From Chromatiales bacterium (GTDB lineage: Bacteria > Pseudomonadota > Gammaproteobacteria > Steroidobacterales > GCA-2729495): a stretch of DNA of 64,000 nucleotides. A model generated the notes under the pieces. It searched no databases. It had not been told where the DNA came from and was given only the letters and a program-made list of their open reading frames with translations. The stretch covers positions 1 through 64,000 of the forward strand of contig PBYE01000051.1 in assembly GCA_002729495.1 (NCBI GenBank), written 5' to 3'. The translations under genes and the position numbers were made by a program. Below are positions 10,879-19,818 of the stretch, piece after piece; within the stretch, counting starts at the first letter, position 1; the number at the start of each line of letters is the position of its first letter.

Positions 10879-13185
10879 TTAAGTATGGGCTTTGGACGAA
10901 CTGTCCGACTTATGCTCCAGCTGGCGCGTGTCAGGCGTCGCAACCAGTTGCAATTCACCATTATCATCCAGGACGATGGTTACGTGACCGCCATCAACGA
11001 GATCCCCGAACAGCAGCTGCTCCGCCAGGGGCCTCTTTATCTTTTCCTGAATGACACGCGCCATGGGCCGGGCGCCCATTTTCGGGTCATAGCCTTCATC
11101 GGCAATTAACTGCCTGGCCCCATTATCGAGCTCAAGCGTTACATTATTGGATTCGAGCTGTGTTTCCAGTTCCAGCACAAGCTTGTCAACGACGCGCAGC
11201 ACCGAGGTACGATCGAGTTCTTTAAAATTGATCACCGTATCCAGCCGATTGCGGAACTCGGGTGTAAACAGCTTCTCTATCGCTACCAAGCTGTCCGAGG
11301 CATGATCCTGTTGGGTAAAGCCTATTGATGCCCTGCTCATTTCACGCGCACCCGCGTTGGTCGTCATTACGATAATGATGTTGCGAAAATCTGCCTTGCG
11401 TCCGTTGTTGTCTGTAAGGGTGCCGTGATCCATAACCTGCAGCAGCAGATTGAACACTTCGGGATGCGCCTTCTCGATTTCATCCAGCAGCAGTACCGCA
11501 TGAGGGTTGCGGCTGACTGCCTCGGTGAGCAAACCACCCTGGTCAAAACCTACGTAGCCTGGCGGTGCACCGATAAGCCGTGAAACGGTATGGCGCTCCA
11601 TGTATTCAGACATGTCGAAGCGAATCAACTCGATGCCCAGGCAATAGGCCAGTTGCCTTGTGACCTCCGTCTTGCCCACCCCGGTCGGCCCCGCAAACAG
11701 GAAAGCGCCTACCGGCTTTTCGTCTTCCCGCAGCCCCGACCGCGCCATCTTAATTGCGGTTGATAACGCAGAAATTGCATCGTCCTGGCCAAAAATAACG
11801 AGCCTGAGATCGCGATCAAGGTTCTTCAGCAGGTTACGATCCGAAGCGGAAACGCTCTTGGGCGGTATGCGCGCCATTCGTGCAACGACTGTCTCGACCT
11901 CTTCCATACCGATTATTTCGGGCCGGTCTTTTTCATCCAGGAGCCGCACGCTGGCACCGGCTTCATCTATGACGTCGATAGCCTTGTCAGGTAACTGGCG
12001 CTCGTTGATATGACGTGCCGCCAATTGGGCCGCAGCACTCATGGCTTCGTCGCTGTACTTAACGTTGTGGTGCTCTTCGAAACGGCTTTGCAGGCCCCGG
12101 AGAATCTCTACTGTTTCCGCAACGCTCGGTTCAAGCACATCGATTTTCTGGAAGCGCCGGGCAAGGGCGTGATCCTTTTCGAATATATGCCGATACTCAC
12201 GATAGGTAGTCGAACCGATGCAGCGGAGTTCGCCATTGGCCAGCACGGGTTTAATCAGGTTGGATGCATCCAGCACGCCACCTGACGCCGCCCCCGCCCC
12301 GATTACCGTGTGGATTTCGTCTATGAAGAGTATTGCGCCGGGGTCCTTGCTGATATCGGCGATGACGCCTTTAAGGCGTTTCTCAAAATCGCCCCGGTAC
12401 TTTGTGCCGGCAAGCAATGCACCCATGTCCAGGGCGTAAATGGTCGCGTCCCGGAGCACTTCGGGCACTTCCTCATCGACGATGCGTTTTGCCAGTCCTT
12501 CGGCCAGTGCCGTCTTTCCAACACCGGATTCCCCGGCATAGAGGGGGTTATTCTTACGGCGGCGGCATAAAACCTGGATGGTTCGCTGGATTTCAGCATC
12601 TCTGCCGATGAGCGGATCAATTTTTCCTTCCTTGGCCCGCTCATTCAAATTGGTAGCGAACTGGTCCAACGGGCTGGCGACGGTATCGCCCTCAAGTTCC
12701 GCCGCACCTGCATCGTCTCCACCATCCTGATCACTTTCGCCCAGCTTTGAAACGCCATGCGATACAAAATTTACGACATCCAGACGACTGACATTCTGGA
12801 TTCCGAGCAAGTACACAGCATGTGTTTGCTTTTCACCGAATATAGCCACCAGCACGTTGACGCCGGTAACTTCCTTTTTTCCGCTGGACTGGACGTGGTA
12901 AACAGCACGCTGCAACACCCTTTGAAAACCAAGCGTAGGAGCAACTTCTTGCTCGGTATCGCCGCTCAGTAGCAGTGTGGTTTCATCGATATGATCCTGT
13001 AAGTCTTTGCGCAGCCGCGGCAAATCACAGCCACATTCCCTCAATACTTCAACCACGCCCGGTATGTCCGAGATCGCAAGCAGCAGGTGTTCCACCGTCA
13101 TAAATTCATGACGGCCCGCACGCGCCTGCTGAAAGGCTTCATTTAGACAATATTCAAGTTCTGCGCTTAACATCGGTTCAGCCAA
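10879..13185 (-). CDS. clpA: ATP-dependent Clp protease ATP-binding subunit ClpA
   Basis: A 768-residue Hsp100 unfoldase that feeds substrates to ClpP. The Clp N-domain (residues 1-145) is followed by an acidic linker and two AAA+ rings: D1 Walker A GESGVGKT at 218-225 and Walker B ILFIDE at 285-290; D2 Walker A GPTGVGKT at 499-506. The D2 domain carries the hydrophobic ClpP-docking tripeptide as IGF (in RASIGFTQQ) rather than the IGL of E. coli ClpA. clpS is immediately upstream with a 9-base gap. No clpP lies in the window. Confidence 0.97.
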   Translation of the reverse strand: MAEPMLSAELEYCLNEAFQQARAGRHEFMTVEHLLLAISDIPGVVEVLRECGCDLPRLRKDLQDHIDETTLLLSGDTEQEVAPTLGFQRVLQRAVYHVQSSGKKEVTGVNVLVAIFGEKQTHAVYLLGIQNVSRLDVVNFVSHGVSKLGESDQDGGDDAGAAELEGDTVASPLDQFATNLNERAKEGKIDPLIGRDAEIQRTIQVLCRRRKNNPLYAGESGVGKTALAEGLAKRIVDEEVPEVLRDATIYALDMGALLAGTKYRGDFEKRLKGVIADISKDPGAILFIDEIHTVIGAGAASGGVLDASNLIKPVLANGELRCIGSTTYREYRHIFEKDHALARRFQKIDVLEPSVAETVEILRGLQSRFEEHHNVKYSDEAMSAAAQLAARHINERQLPDKAIDVIDEAGASVRLLDEKDRPEIIGMEEVETVVARMARIPPKSVSASDRNLLKNLDRDLRLVIFGQDDAISALSTAIKMARSGLREDEKPVGAFLFAGPTGVGKTEVTRQLAYCLGIELIRFDMSEYMERHTVSRLIGAPPGYVGFDQGGLLTEAVSRNPHAVLLLDEIEKAHPEVFNLLLQVMDHGTLTDNNGRKADFRNIIIVMTTNAGAREMSRASIGFTQQDHASDSLVAIEKLFTPEFRNRLDTVINFKELDRTSVLRVVDKLVLELETQLESNNVTLELDNGARQLIADEGYDPKMGARPMARVIQEKIKRPLAEQLLFGDLVDGGHVTIVLDDNGELQLVATPDTRQLEHKSDSSSKAHT

Positions 13186-13194
13186 ATCCTCTTG

Positions 13195-13533
13195 CTAGAT
13201 TTCTTCCAGTGTCGACAGCAGCGGATGTTGATGCTGCTGGGCGTAACTGCTTACCTGCGCTACTTTGGTTTCTGCAATTTCGTAGGTAAATACGCCACAG
13301 CGACCTTTCCCCTTGGTGTGCACTTCCAACATGATGCGAGTCGCTTTCTGCCTATCCATCCCAAATATGAGTTCGAGAACTTCAACTACAAAATCCATAG
13401 GCGTGTAGTCATCGTTCAGCAAAACAACCTGGAAAAGTGACGGCTTTTTAACTTCCGGTTTCGCCTCTTCGACTACCAGACCCCGCTCGTCTTCACTTTC
13501 GGTCAGAATCTCTTTTTTAGGATCTTCAGGCAT
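13195..13533 (-). CDS. clpS: ATP-dependent Clp protease adaptor ClpS
   Basis: A 112-residue adaptor that recognises N-terminal Leu, Phe, Tyr and Trp residues and hands them to ClpAP. A flexible charged N-terminal tail of about 35 residues precedes the core. The core has the diagnostic [15 protein letters not shown] (N-degron pocket with Asn-Asp) and [15 protein letters not shown] (conserved His and [12 protein letters not shown]). It forms a two-gene operon with clpA. In E. coli, cspD is the divergent neighbour; here it is gspC. Confidence 0.97.
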   Translation of the reverse strand: MPEDPKKEILTESEDERGLVVEEAKPEVKKPSLFQVVLLNDDYTPMDFVVEVLELIFGMDRQKATRIMLEVHTKGKGRCGVFTYEIAETKVAQVSSYAQQHQHPLLSTLEEI

Positions 13534-13895
13534 TGTCGAAAATCATTCCTTGGCGGGCCTTTTCCCTGCATTTGGAATAATTCTACATTCTTTACCTGGG
13601 CAGTCCCATTTAACGCGCGCCTGGTACGCCGCTGGTAGAACAGCGCAGCATTGGGAACCCTTTGCAGGGAGCGCAGGAGTGGTGCTGACCGCTGCGCCAC
13701 GGCTCATCTGGCATCCGGTAATATGCGTCAAAAATATTTTGCATCCCACTGCAAAATAAAGAAAAATTAGCCTACCAATACAGACAAATAAGCCGGGAAT
13801 CAGGTTTCTGATTATGGCAAACGGTCGTATTGGGGCAAATTGCTTCGACTGATCGACTGTCTGGGATCGGAAAACCGATTAAAGTTGCGACCGCG
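13534..13895. other. Divergent intergenic region clpS / gspC
   Basis: About 360 bases with no convincing gene. It holds a perfect inverted repeat at 13735-13758 and must contain the promoters of clpSA (minus) and gspCDEF (plus). I could not place either promoter with confidence. A TTG codon at 13830 is in frame with gspC, but I prefer the ATG at 13896. Confidence 0.5.
13735..13758. promoter_or_regulatory. Perfect inverted repeat, possible operator
   Basis: TATTTTGCA (13735-13743), a six-base spacer, then TGCAAAATA (13750-13758): nine-base arms with no mismatch. It lies between the divergent clpSA and gsp operons. The shape suits a dimeric regulator. On the minus strand it is also followed by five T, so a weak hairpin terminator is an alternative. 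Confidence 0.45.
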
Positions 13896-14822
13896 ATGGA
13901 CCTTATACATAAAATAGATTTACTCCGTGCTCAGCCCCCGACGTACTGGGTCAATGCTGCCAATCAGCACCTGCCCGCCGTATGCTCAATTCTGCTGGTA
14001 GTTGCAATCGCGTGGTACCTGGCCAAGTTGATATGGGTACTGGTGCCACCGGCCAATGAGTTTGACTGGACGGTCAAGAGCACAGTTGTTGCCGGCGCGG
14101 GCCAGCTGTCAACCGATGTCTCGTCCGCCACGTTCAGAACCATTGCGAGTGCGCATTTATTTGGTGAGTCCGGTGCGGATCCGGCACCGGTTGTAACTGT
14201 CAATGCCCCGGAAACGCGCCTTAACCTGAAACTCAGGGGCACGATTGCAGCACCTGATGACAGCCTCGCGCACGCGATCATTGCGGATGGCAAGGGTCAG
14301 GATGAAGTTTATTTTATCCGGGACAGGGTTCCGGGTGGTGCGTTGTTGCATGAAGTGCATCCGGACAGGGTGATACTGAACAGAGGCGGTACGCTGGAAA
14401 CGCTCAAGCTACCCAAGATCAGTGAGGCTGGCGGAAGGCCGCCTATACGTCGCGCTTCAGGCATGCCGGTAAACCGCGCCAGCCCTGCTGCCATCGCAAT
14501 GGCGCAAAGAGTGCAGCAGAATCCCGGTGCGTTTACGGAAATTCTGCGCCCGCAGCCCTATATGCCGAATGGGCAACTCAAGGGTTACCGGGTTTACCCT
14601 GGCCGGGATCGTCGTCGTTTCGCCGCAATTGGCCTCCGGCCGGGCGATCTTGTTACGGAACTTAATGGCCAGAGTTTGACCAACCTGCAGGATGGTTTGG
14701 AAGTATTTAAGTCCCTGGGGGATTCGCCCCAGATAACGGTTACGATTGAACGGAACGGAAATCCGATGGTCCTTACCCTCGACAGTACACAGCTAGCCGG
14801 ATCGGATGGCGGCCTGAAATGA
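13896..14822 (+). CDS. gspC: Type II secretion system protein GspC
   Basis: A 308-residue inner-membrane protein that links the inner-membrane platform to the GspD secretin. It has a short cytoplasmic segment, one membrane helix (about residues 25-45, ICSI-type hydrophobic run ending at a tryptophan), then the periplasmic homology region (LNLKLRGTIAAPDDSLAHAI followed by IRDRVPGGALLHEVHPDRVIL), and a C-terminal PDZ domain (GLRPGDLVTELNGQSL). I chose ATG 13896; an in-frame TTG at 13830 would add 22 residues. It overlaps gspD by four bases (ATGA). It is the first gene of gspC-D-E-F. Confidence 0.9.
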   Translation: MDLIHKIDLLRAQPPTYWVNAANQHLPAVCSILLVVAIAWYLAKLIWVLVPPANEFDWTVKSTVVAGAGQLSTDVSSATFRTIASAHLFGESGADPAPVVTVNAPETRLNLKLRGTIAAPDDSLAHAIIADGKGQDEVYFIRDRVPGGALLHEVHPDRVILNRGGTLETLKLPKISEAGGRPPIRRASGMPVNRASPAAIAMAQRVQQNPGAFTEILRPQPYMPNGQLKGYRVYPGRDRRRFAAIGLRPGDLVTELNGQSLTNLQDGLEVFKSLGDSPQITVTIERNGNPMVLTLDSTQLAGSDGGLK

Positions 14823-16861
14823 ATCGAGTCCGGCACTTAGGGAACAGAGCCGGCCAGCTAATCCTCTGGGTTGCGCTGGCGCTTGCGCCTGCGGTCACTT
14901 TTGGCCAGGCCACTATCACCCCCAATTACAAGGATGCTGATATCCAGCAGGTTATAGAAGCCGTTGGTGAGATTACCGGAAAGAATTTCATAATCGATCC
15001 GCGGGTGAAGGCGCAGGTAACGATGGTGTCTTCGTCGCCGATGTCTGCGGAAGCTTTCTACGAAGCTTTCCTTTCGATATTGCAGGTGTATGGGTTCGTC
15101 GCCGTACCTTCAGGCGAGGTTATCAAAATATTGCCGGATGCGAACGCCCGACAGTTGCCCGGCTGGGAAGGAGCGGCGGAAAAAAACCGACGCGCTGATG
15201 ACATCGTCACGCAGGTCGTAATGGTCAAAAACGTGGCCGCTGCGCAACTGGTCCCGATACTTCGCCCGCTGATACCCCAGTACGGACACCTGGCGGCGCA
15301 CCCTGCTTCGAATATGCTGATTATTTCGGATCGGGCAGCAAATGTAGAGCGCATCAAGACCATTATCCGGCGCATCGATCAGTCGAGCGACGAAGAATAC
15401 GAAGTCATACCGCTTATTCATGCCTCGGCCACGGAGACAGTACGGGTAATTACTGCGCTTCAGCAGGGTAACGGCGCCGACGCTTCCGGCCAGCGCACGA
15501 CCGTGGTCGCTGACGAACGAACCAACAGCATCCTTGTCAGCGGCGAGAAAACCAACCGCTTGCGGCTGCGCACGCTGATTGCGCACCTCGACACGCCGCT
15601 CGAAGATGGCGGCGACACGCGGGTCCGCTATTTGCGTTATGCGGACTCGCTCGACCTTGCTGCAAAACTGGAAGCACAGTACAGCGGAGCAGGCGCACCG
15701 GAAGGCGGTCCGCCGGGCAGCGCTACGGATATTTCTATCTGGGCCGATGAGCAGACTAACGCGCTGGTAATAACAGCGCCGCCCAAAACCATGCGTTCGA
15801 TGATGGCCGTTATCGACAAGATCGATATACGCCGCGCCCAGGTACTGGTGGAGGCCATCCTGGTCGAAGTGTCGGAGGAAAAATCGAAGGAGCTCGGCAT
15901 TACCTGGGCGGTGTTTAATGACAGCACCGCTGCCGGCGCTACGAGTTTTGGCCTTACAACCGGCATATTGGAACTGGCAACAGGCGGCGGTGATGGCAGT
16001 ATCGACCTGGGCAGCGCGCTCGGCGACGGTGCCGCCCTGCTCGCCGGCGACATCAAGGATGACGGAACCAGTTGGGCAGGCCTTGTAAAGGCGCTCGAAG
16101 AGGATGCAGACACCAACATCATGGCGACACCGACACTGGTGACCATGGATAACGAAGAAGCGGAGTTCAACGTGGGCCAGGAAGTCCCCTTCGTTACCGG
16201 CAGCTTCACGAATACAGGCACTAGTGACGGGTCGCTCAATCCCTTCCAGACCGTCGAGCGCGAACAGGTCGGCCTTACACTGAAAATTACGCCGCAGATC
16301 AACGAAGGCGACGCGGTGCTGCTGGAGATCGACCAGGAATTGTCAAGCCTGGCAACAACCACCGGGGCGGTTGACCTAATCACTAAAAAAAGTACCGTGA
16401 CGACATCGGTCATCGTCGAGGATCAGAGTATCCTCGTGCTCAGCGGACTCATCCAGGAAACACATACTGTAACTGAGCAACGCGTACCGGTGCTGGGCAG
16501 CATTCCCCTGCTTGGTCGTCTCTTCCGCTCCGATCTCACGGAGATCAAGAAGACCAACCTGATGGTCTTCATCAAGCCGACGATACTCAGGGATAATATT
16601 GCGACTGCATTTGTGACCAACGAAAAATACAGCGCCATACGCAATGTGCAGATTGAAGCGCGTGAACGCGAACGCACGTTGTTCCAGAACTTTGAACCGT
16701 CGACCCTGCCGGAATTCGAAGAATCTGCCATTCCGCTAAATACCATCGACCTGCGGGAGCTCAAACCGGAGGAGTCCGCCGACGCTGAGCCAGTTGATCA
16801 AGACAAGCCTGCTGAGGCTGCCGATGAAGCTGAGCCTCAAGAGGCAACGGAAGGTGGCTAG
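14819..16861 (+). CDS. gspD: Type II secretion system secretin GspD
   Basis: A 680-residue outer-membrane secretin that forms the export channel. A signal peptide spans about residues 1-30 (hydrophobic LILWVALALAPAVTFGQA). The N0 domain follows (ITPNYKDADIQQVIEAVGEITGKNF in part), then repeated N1-N3 domains, and a C-terminal secretin pore domain with VPVLGSIPLLGRLFRSD and the family ending TNLMVFIKPTILR. The tail after residue 620 is acidic and low in complexity. It overlaps gspC by four bases and gspE by one. A pilotin is not visible nearby. Confidence 0.95.
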   Translation: MNRVRHLGNRAGQLILWVALALAPAVTFGQATITPNYKDADIQQVIEAVGEITGKNFIIDPRVKAQVTMVSSSPMSAEAFYEAFLSILQVYGFVAVPSGEVIKILPDANARQLPGWEGAAEKNRRADDIVTQVVMVKNVAAAQLVPILRPLIPQYGHLAAHPASNMLIISDRAANVERIKTIIRRIDQSSDEEYEVIPLIHASATETVRVITALQQGNGADASGQRTTVVADERTNSILVSGEKTNRLRLRTLIAHLDTPLEDGGDTRVRYLRYADSLDLAAKLEAQYSGAGAPEGGPPGSATDISIWADEQTNALVITAPPKTMRSMMAVIDKIDIRRAQVLVEAILVEVSEEKSKELGITWAVFNDSTAAGATSFGLTTGILELATGGGDGSIDLGSALGDGAALLAGDIKDDGTSWAGLVKALEEDADTNIMATPTLVTMDNEEAEFNVGQEVPFVTGSFTNTGTSDGSLNPFQTVEREQVGLTLKITPQINEGDAVLLEIDQELSSLATTTGAVDLITKKSTVTTSVIVEDQSILVLSGLIQETHTVTEQRVPVLGSIPLLGRLFRSDLTEIKKTNLMVFIKPTILRDNIATAFVTNEKYSAIRNVQIEARERERTLFQNFEPSTLPEFEESAIPLNTIDLRELKPEESADAEPVDQDKPAEAADEAEPQEATEGG

Positions 16862-18396
16862 TGGTTTCATCGATCGAATCTGAAACACCGCCGGAAGGCA
16901 CGGCTCCGGAAACAGCACCGGAGAGCCCCAGCCAGTTATCGTTCAGTTTTGCCCGCCGCCACGGGGTTATCGTCGAACCGAACGAGGAAGCCAATCGCGC
17001 CGCTGTAATCGTGCGTAAGGGCGCATCGCCCTCCATCCTTTCGGAAGTTCGCCGGGTTATCGATGCCGAACTCGACGTGCAGATAGCAACCGCCGAAGAT
17101 TTTGAAGCCCACTTGCAACGCATATACGGCCAGGATGGCAGTAATGCGAAACAAATGGTCGAAGGCCTGGAGGACGATACCGACCTTTTGCAGGTTGCCC
17201 AGGAACTGCCTGAGCCCTCCGACCTCATGGAGGCAGATGATGACGCGCCGATCATCCGCCTGATAAACGCAATTCTGACTTCGGCGATCAAAGAGAATGC
17301 TTCTGATATTCACATAGAACCTTTTGAGAACAGGCTGGTCGTCCGGTTTAGGATTGACGGTGTGATGCAGGAAGTTCTGCAATCCCGCCGCGCAGTCGCC
17401 CCGCTCGTCGTTTCGCGTATCAAGGTCATGTCCAAGCTGGATATCGCGGAAAAAAGGCTCCCACAGGATGGTCGTATTTCCCTGCGTATTGCAGGAAGGG
17501 CAGTCGACGTACGTGTTTCCACCATGCCTTCAAGCCACGGCGAACGGGTCGTATTGCGTTTGCTCGACAAAAAAGCCGGGCGAATCAGCCTCGAAGGCCT
17601 GGGCATGAATGTCGAGACGCAGACCATAACGGATCAGCTTATCCATCGACCGCACGGTATCATCCTGGTCACCGGCCCGACGGGCTCAGGTAAAACCACA
17701 ACGCTATACGCAGCGCTTGAGCGCATTAACGACGACACGCGGAATATCATGACGGTGGAAGATCCTATCGAGTATTACTTCGACGGGATCGGGCAGACGC
17801 AGGTCAACACCAAGGTCGAAATGACTTTTGCCCGGGGGCTGCGAGCAATTCTGCGCCAGGACCCTGACGTCGTTATGGTCGGCGAGATACGCGACCTGGA
17901 AACAGCAGAAATTGCGGTCCAGGCGAGCCTCACCGGGCACCTGGTGTTGTCCACCCTGCATACCAATACTGCTGTCGGTGCGGTGACGCGGTTACGCGAT
18001 ATGGGCGTAGAACCGTTTCTGCTTTCCTCGAGCCTTATAGGCGTGGTGGCGCAGCGCCTGGTGCGCGTACTGGATACGGACACTCGCCAGCCCTACCCGG
18101 CTTCAGAATACGAATGCAACTTGCTCGGCGCTGACCCTGCTAAGCCACCGACACTTTATAAAGCGACTGATCCGCAAACGGGACAGGGAACCGGTTACAA
18201 GGGACGTACCGGCATTTACGAAATGGTCGCGGTCGACGAGGAATTACGGCGCATGATCCATGATGGTGCCGGCGAACACGAACTCGAATCCTACGCCCGG
18301 CAACACAGCCCGGGCATACGCGACGAAGGCCTGAGCAAGGTGCAGAATGGCATCACGACCCTTGAGGAAGTATTGCGGGTTACGCGTGCCGACTAG
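16861..18396 (+). CDS. gspE: Type II secretion system ATPase GspE
   Basis: A 511-residue cytoplasmic ATPase that powers pseudopilus assembly. It starts with GTG at 16861 inside the gspD stop (TAGTG). The N-terminal GspE domain (to about 115) is followed by the C-terminal ATPase: SDIHIEPF near 148-155, Walker A GPTGSGKTT at 272-280, Asp box VEDPIEYY, Walker B VMVGEIRD and His box HTNTA. After AQRLVR (about 396-401) most GspE proteins have a four-cysteine zinc-binding insert. Here that region has only Cys418, so the zinc motif is missing. Neighbours are gspD and gspF. Confidence 0.94.
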   Translation: MVSSIESETPPEGTAPETAPESPSQLSFSFARRHGVIVEPNEEANRAAVIVRKGASPSILSEVRRVIDAELDVQIATAEDFEAHLQRIYGQDGSNAKQMVEGLEDDTDLLQVAQELPEPSDLMEADDDAPIIRLINAILTSAIKENASDIHIEPFENRLVVRFRIDGVMQEVLQSRRAVAPLVVSRIKVMSKLDIAEKRLPQDGRISLRIAGRAVDVRVSTMPSSHGERVVLRLLDKKAGRISLEGLGMNVETQTITDQLIHRPHGIILVTGPTGSGKTTTLYAALERINDDTRNIMTVEDPIEYYFDGIGQTQVNTKVEMTFARGLRAILRQDPDVVMVGEIRDLETAEIAVQASLTGHLVLSTLHTNTAVGAVTRLRDMGVEPFLLSSSLIGVVAQRLVRVLDTDTRQPYPASEYECNLLGADPAKPPTLYKATDPQTGQGTGYKGRTGIYEMVAVDEELRRMIHDGAGEHELESYARQHSPGIRDEGLSKVQNGITTLEEVLRVTRAD

Positions 18397-18401
18397 TACT
18401 T

Positions 18402-19616
18402 ATGGGCGCATTTGAGTTCACAGCCGTCGACGCGGCAGGTAAACAGCAAAAAGGCGTCCTGGAAGGCGATACCGCACGCCAGGTTCGCCAGTCTTTAAGG
18501 GATCGCAAGCTTCTGCCACTTACTGTTACGGAGGCGGCGGAAAAAGAATCGCACCGCCAGGCTTCGTTCTCGTTCGGGAAAGGCCTGTCAGCCACCGACC
18601 TGGCGATCCTTACCCGCCAGCTTGCAACCCTCGTACAGTCGAGCATGCCGCTCGAACAGGCTTTGGCCGCCGTTGGTGAACAGAATGACAACGCACGCTT
18701 GCAAAGTATTGTGCTGGGCGTTCGTGCACGCGTAATGGAAGGATTTACCTTCGCCGATGGTCTGCGCGATTTTCCCCGCGCATTTCCCGAAATATACCGG
18801 GCAACCATTGATGCCGGGGAACAGTCAGGCCATCTGGATGCCGTGCTGGAACGGCTCGCAGACTACACGGAAGGACGCCAGGAACTGGTACAGAAGATAC
18901 GCAACGCGATGATTTACCCCGTAGTCCTGCTTACGTTCTGCCTGTTGATCGTTACCCTGATGATGGCTTACGTGGTGCCAAAGGTCATCGGGGTGTTTGC
19001 AAATACCGGGCAGGAACTGCCGGGGCCGACCCAGGCGCTTATCAATATCAGCGATTTTGTACAGGCGTATGGCTGGCTCGTGGCTTTGGGTATAGCAATC
19101 CTGGGCTTTGCTGCCAACCGGTTGCTTAAGCAGCCGGGTCCCAGGAAGCAATACGACCTGTTTATGTTGCGCACGCCGGTTATCGGCAAAATCATCAGGG
19201 GGCTGAACACCGCCCGGTTTACACGCACGTTCAGCATAATGACCGGTAGCGGCGTGCCCATTCTTGAAGGGCTTAAAATTTCCGGCGAGGTTATCAACAG
19301 CGTACCGATGCGCGAATCTGTTGAAGAAGCAACGTTGCGAATCAGGGAAGGCGCCCCTATCGGTACTTCGCTCGGCAAGTCCGGGCATTTTCCCCCGCTT
19401 TGCATTCACCTGATATCGAGCGGCGAGGCAAGTGGTCAACTCGAAGCCATGCTTGGAAAAGCTGCAGGCCAGCAGGAACGCGAAATGGATGGCCTGATTG
19501 CCGCCTTACTTAACGTGCTCGAACCCGGCATGATCATATTGATGGGTGCGCTTGTGTTGTCGATGGTTATTGCCCTGCTGTTGCCTATATTCGAAATGAA
19601 CAAGCTTGTTCTGTAA
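18402..19616 (+). CDS. gspF: Type II secretion system inner-membrane platform protein GspF
   Basis: A 404-residue polytopic protein of the PilC/GspF family that anchors the ATPase and pseudopilus base. It starts MGAFEFTAVDAAGKQQKG, the usual GspF opening. Two T2SSF domains are visible, each with the conserved E-x-G/G-x-S pattern (DAGEQSGHLDAVLERLADY near 145 and SSGEASGQLEAMLGKAA near 345). Three membrane segments lie near residues 170, 220 and 380. It ends the gsp run here: no gspG-N genes follow, and a hairpin lies downstream. Confidence 0.94.
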   Translation: MGAFEFTAVDAAGKQQKGVLEGDTARQVRQSLRDRKLLPLTVTEAAEKESHRQASFSFGKGLSATDLAILTRQLATLVQSSMPLEQALAAVGEQNDNARLQSIVLGVRARVMEGFTFADGLRDFPRAFPEIYRATIDAGEQSGHLDAVLERLADYTEGRQELVQKIRNAMIYPVVLLTFCLLIVTLMMAYVVPKVIGVFANTGQELPGPTQALINISDFVQAYGWLVALGIAILGFAANRLLKQPGPRKQYDLFMLRTPVIGKIIRGLNTARFTRTFSIMTGSGVPILEGLKISGEVINSVPMRESVEEATLRIREGAPIGTSLGKSGHFPPLCIHLISSGEASGQLEAMLGKAAGQQEREMDGLIAALLNVLEPGMIILMGALVLSMVIALLLPIFEMNKLVL

Positions 19617-19642
19617 GTATTTCTGACTGCCATCAGCCCTTT

Positions 19643-19666
19643 GCTGCCACTGGATTGGCAGCTTTA
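19643..19666 (+). terminator. Possible terminator after gspF
   Basis: GCTGCCA (19643-19649), a six-base loop and TGGCAGC (19656-19662), then TTTA. The seven-base stem is perfect but the T run is short. It lies 26 bases after the gspF stop and suggests the operon ends there. Confidence 0.45.
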
Positions 19667-19732
19667 TGCCCGCAACATGGCTTTAGATTGTGACTGGCTT
19701 CACGTTTCCGGCAGAAAACCCTCATTTCCACC

Positions 19733-19761
19733 TTGTCAGGCCTGTTTTTTGAGTCTATAAA
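19733..19761 (+). promoter_or_regulatory. Sigma70-type promoter for the small acidic protein gene
   Basis: TTGTCA (19733-19738) and TATAAA (19756-19761) are 17 bases apart, a good consensus fit. Transcription would start near 19768, about 50 bases before the ATG at 19819. Confidence 0.6.
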
Positions 19762-19818
19762 AAAACCTGCACAAATGCTTACAACATAAGCACATGGGTT
19801 TTTGACAGGAGGTCAACC

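Noticed and set aside
13830-13895. TTG start extending gspC by 22 residues
   Set aside because: The extra residues precede the usual short cytoplasmic segment, and an ATG is available at 13896; kept only as an alternative.
15637-16413. 258-residue antisense open frame within gspD
   Set aside because: It lies fully opposite a clear secretin gene; its Ser/Ala/Pro-rich content is typical of an antisense frame.
18825-19439. 204-residue antisense open frame within gspF
   Set aside because: Opposite a well-supported gene, with no motif or ribosome site.
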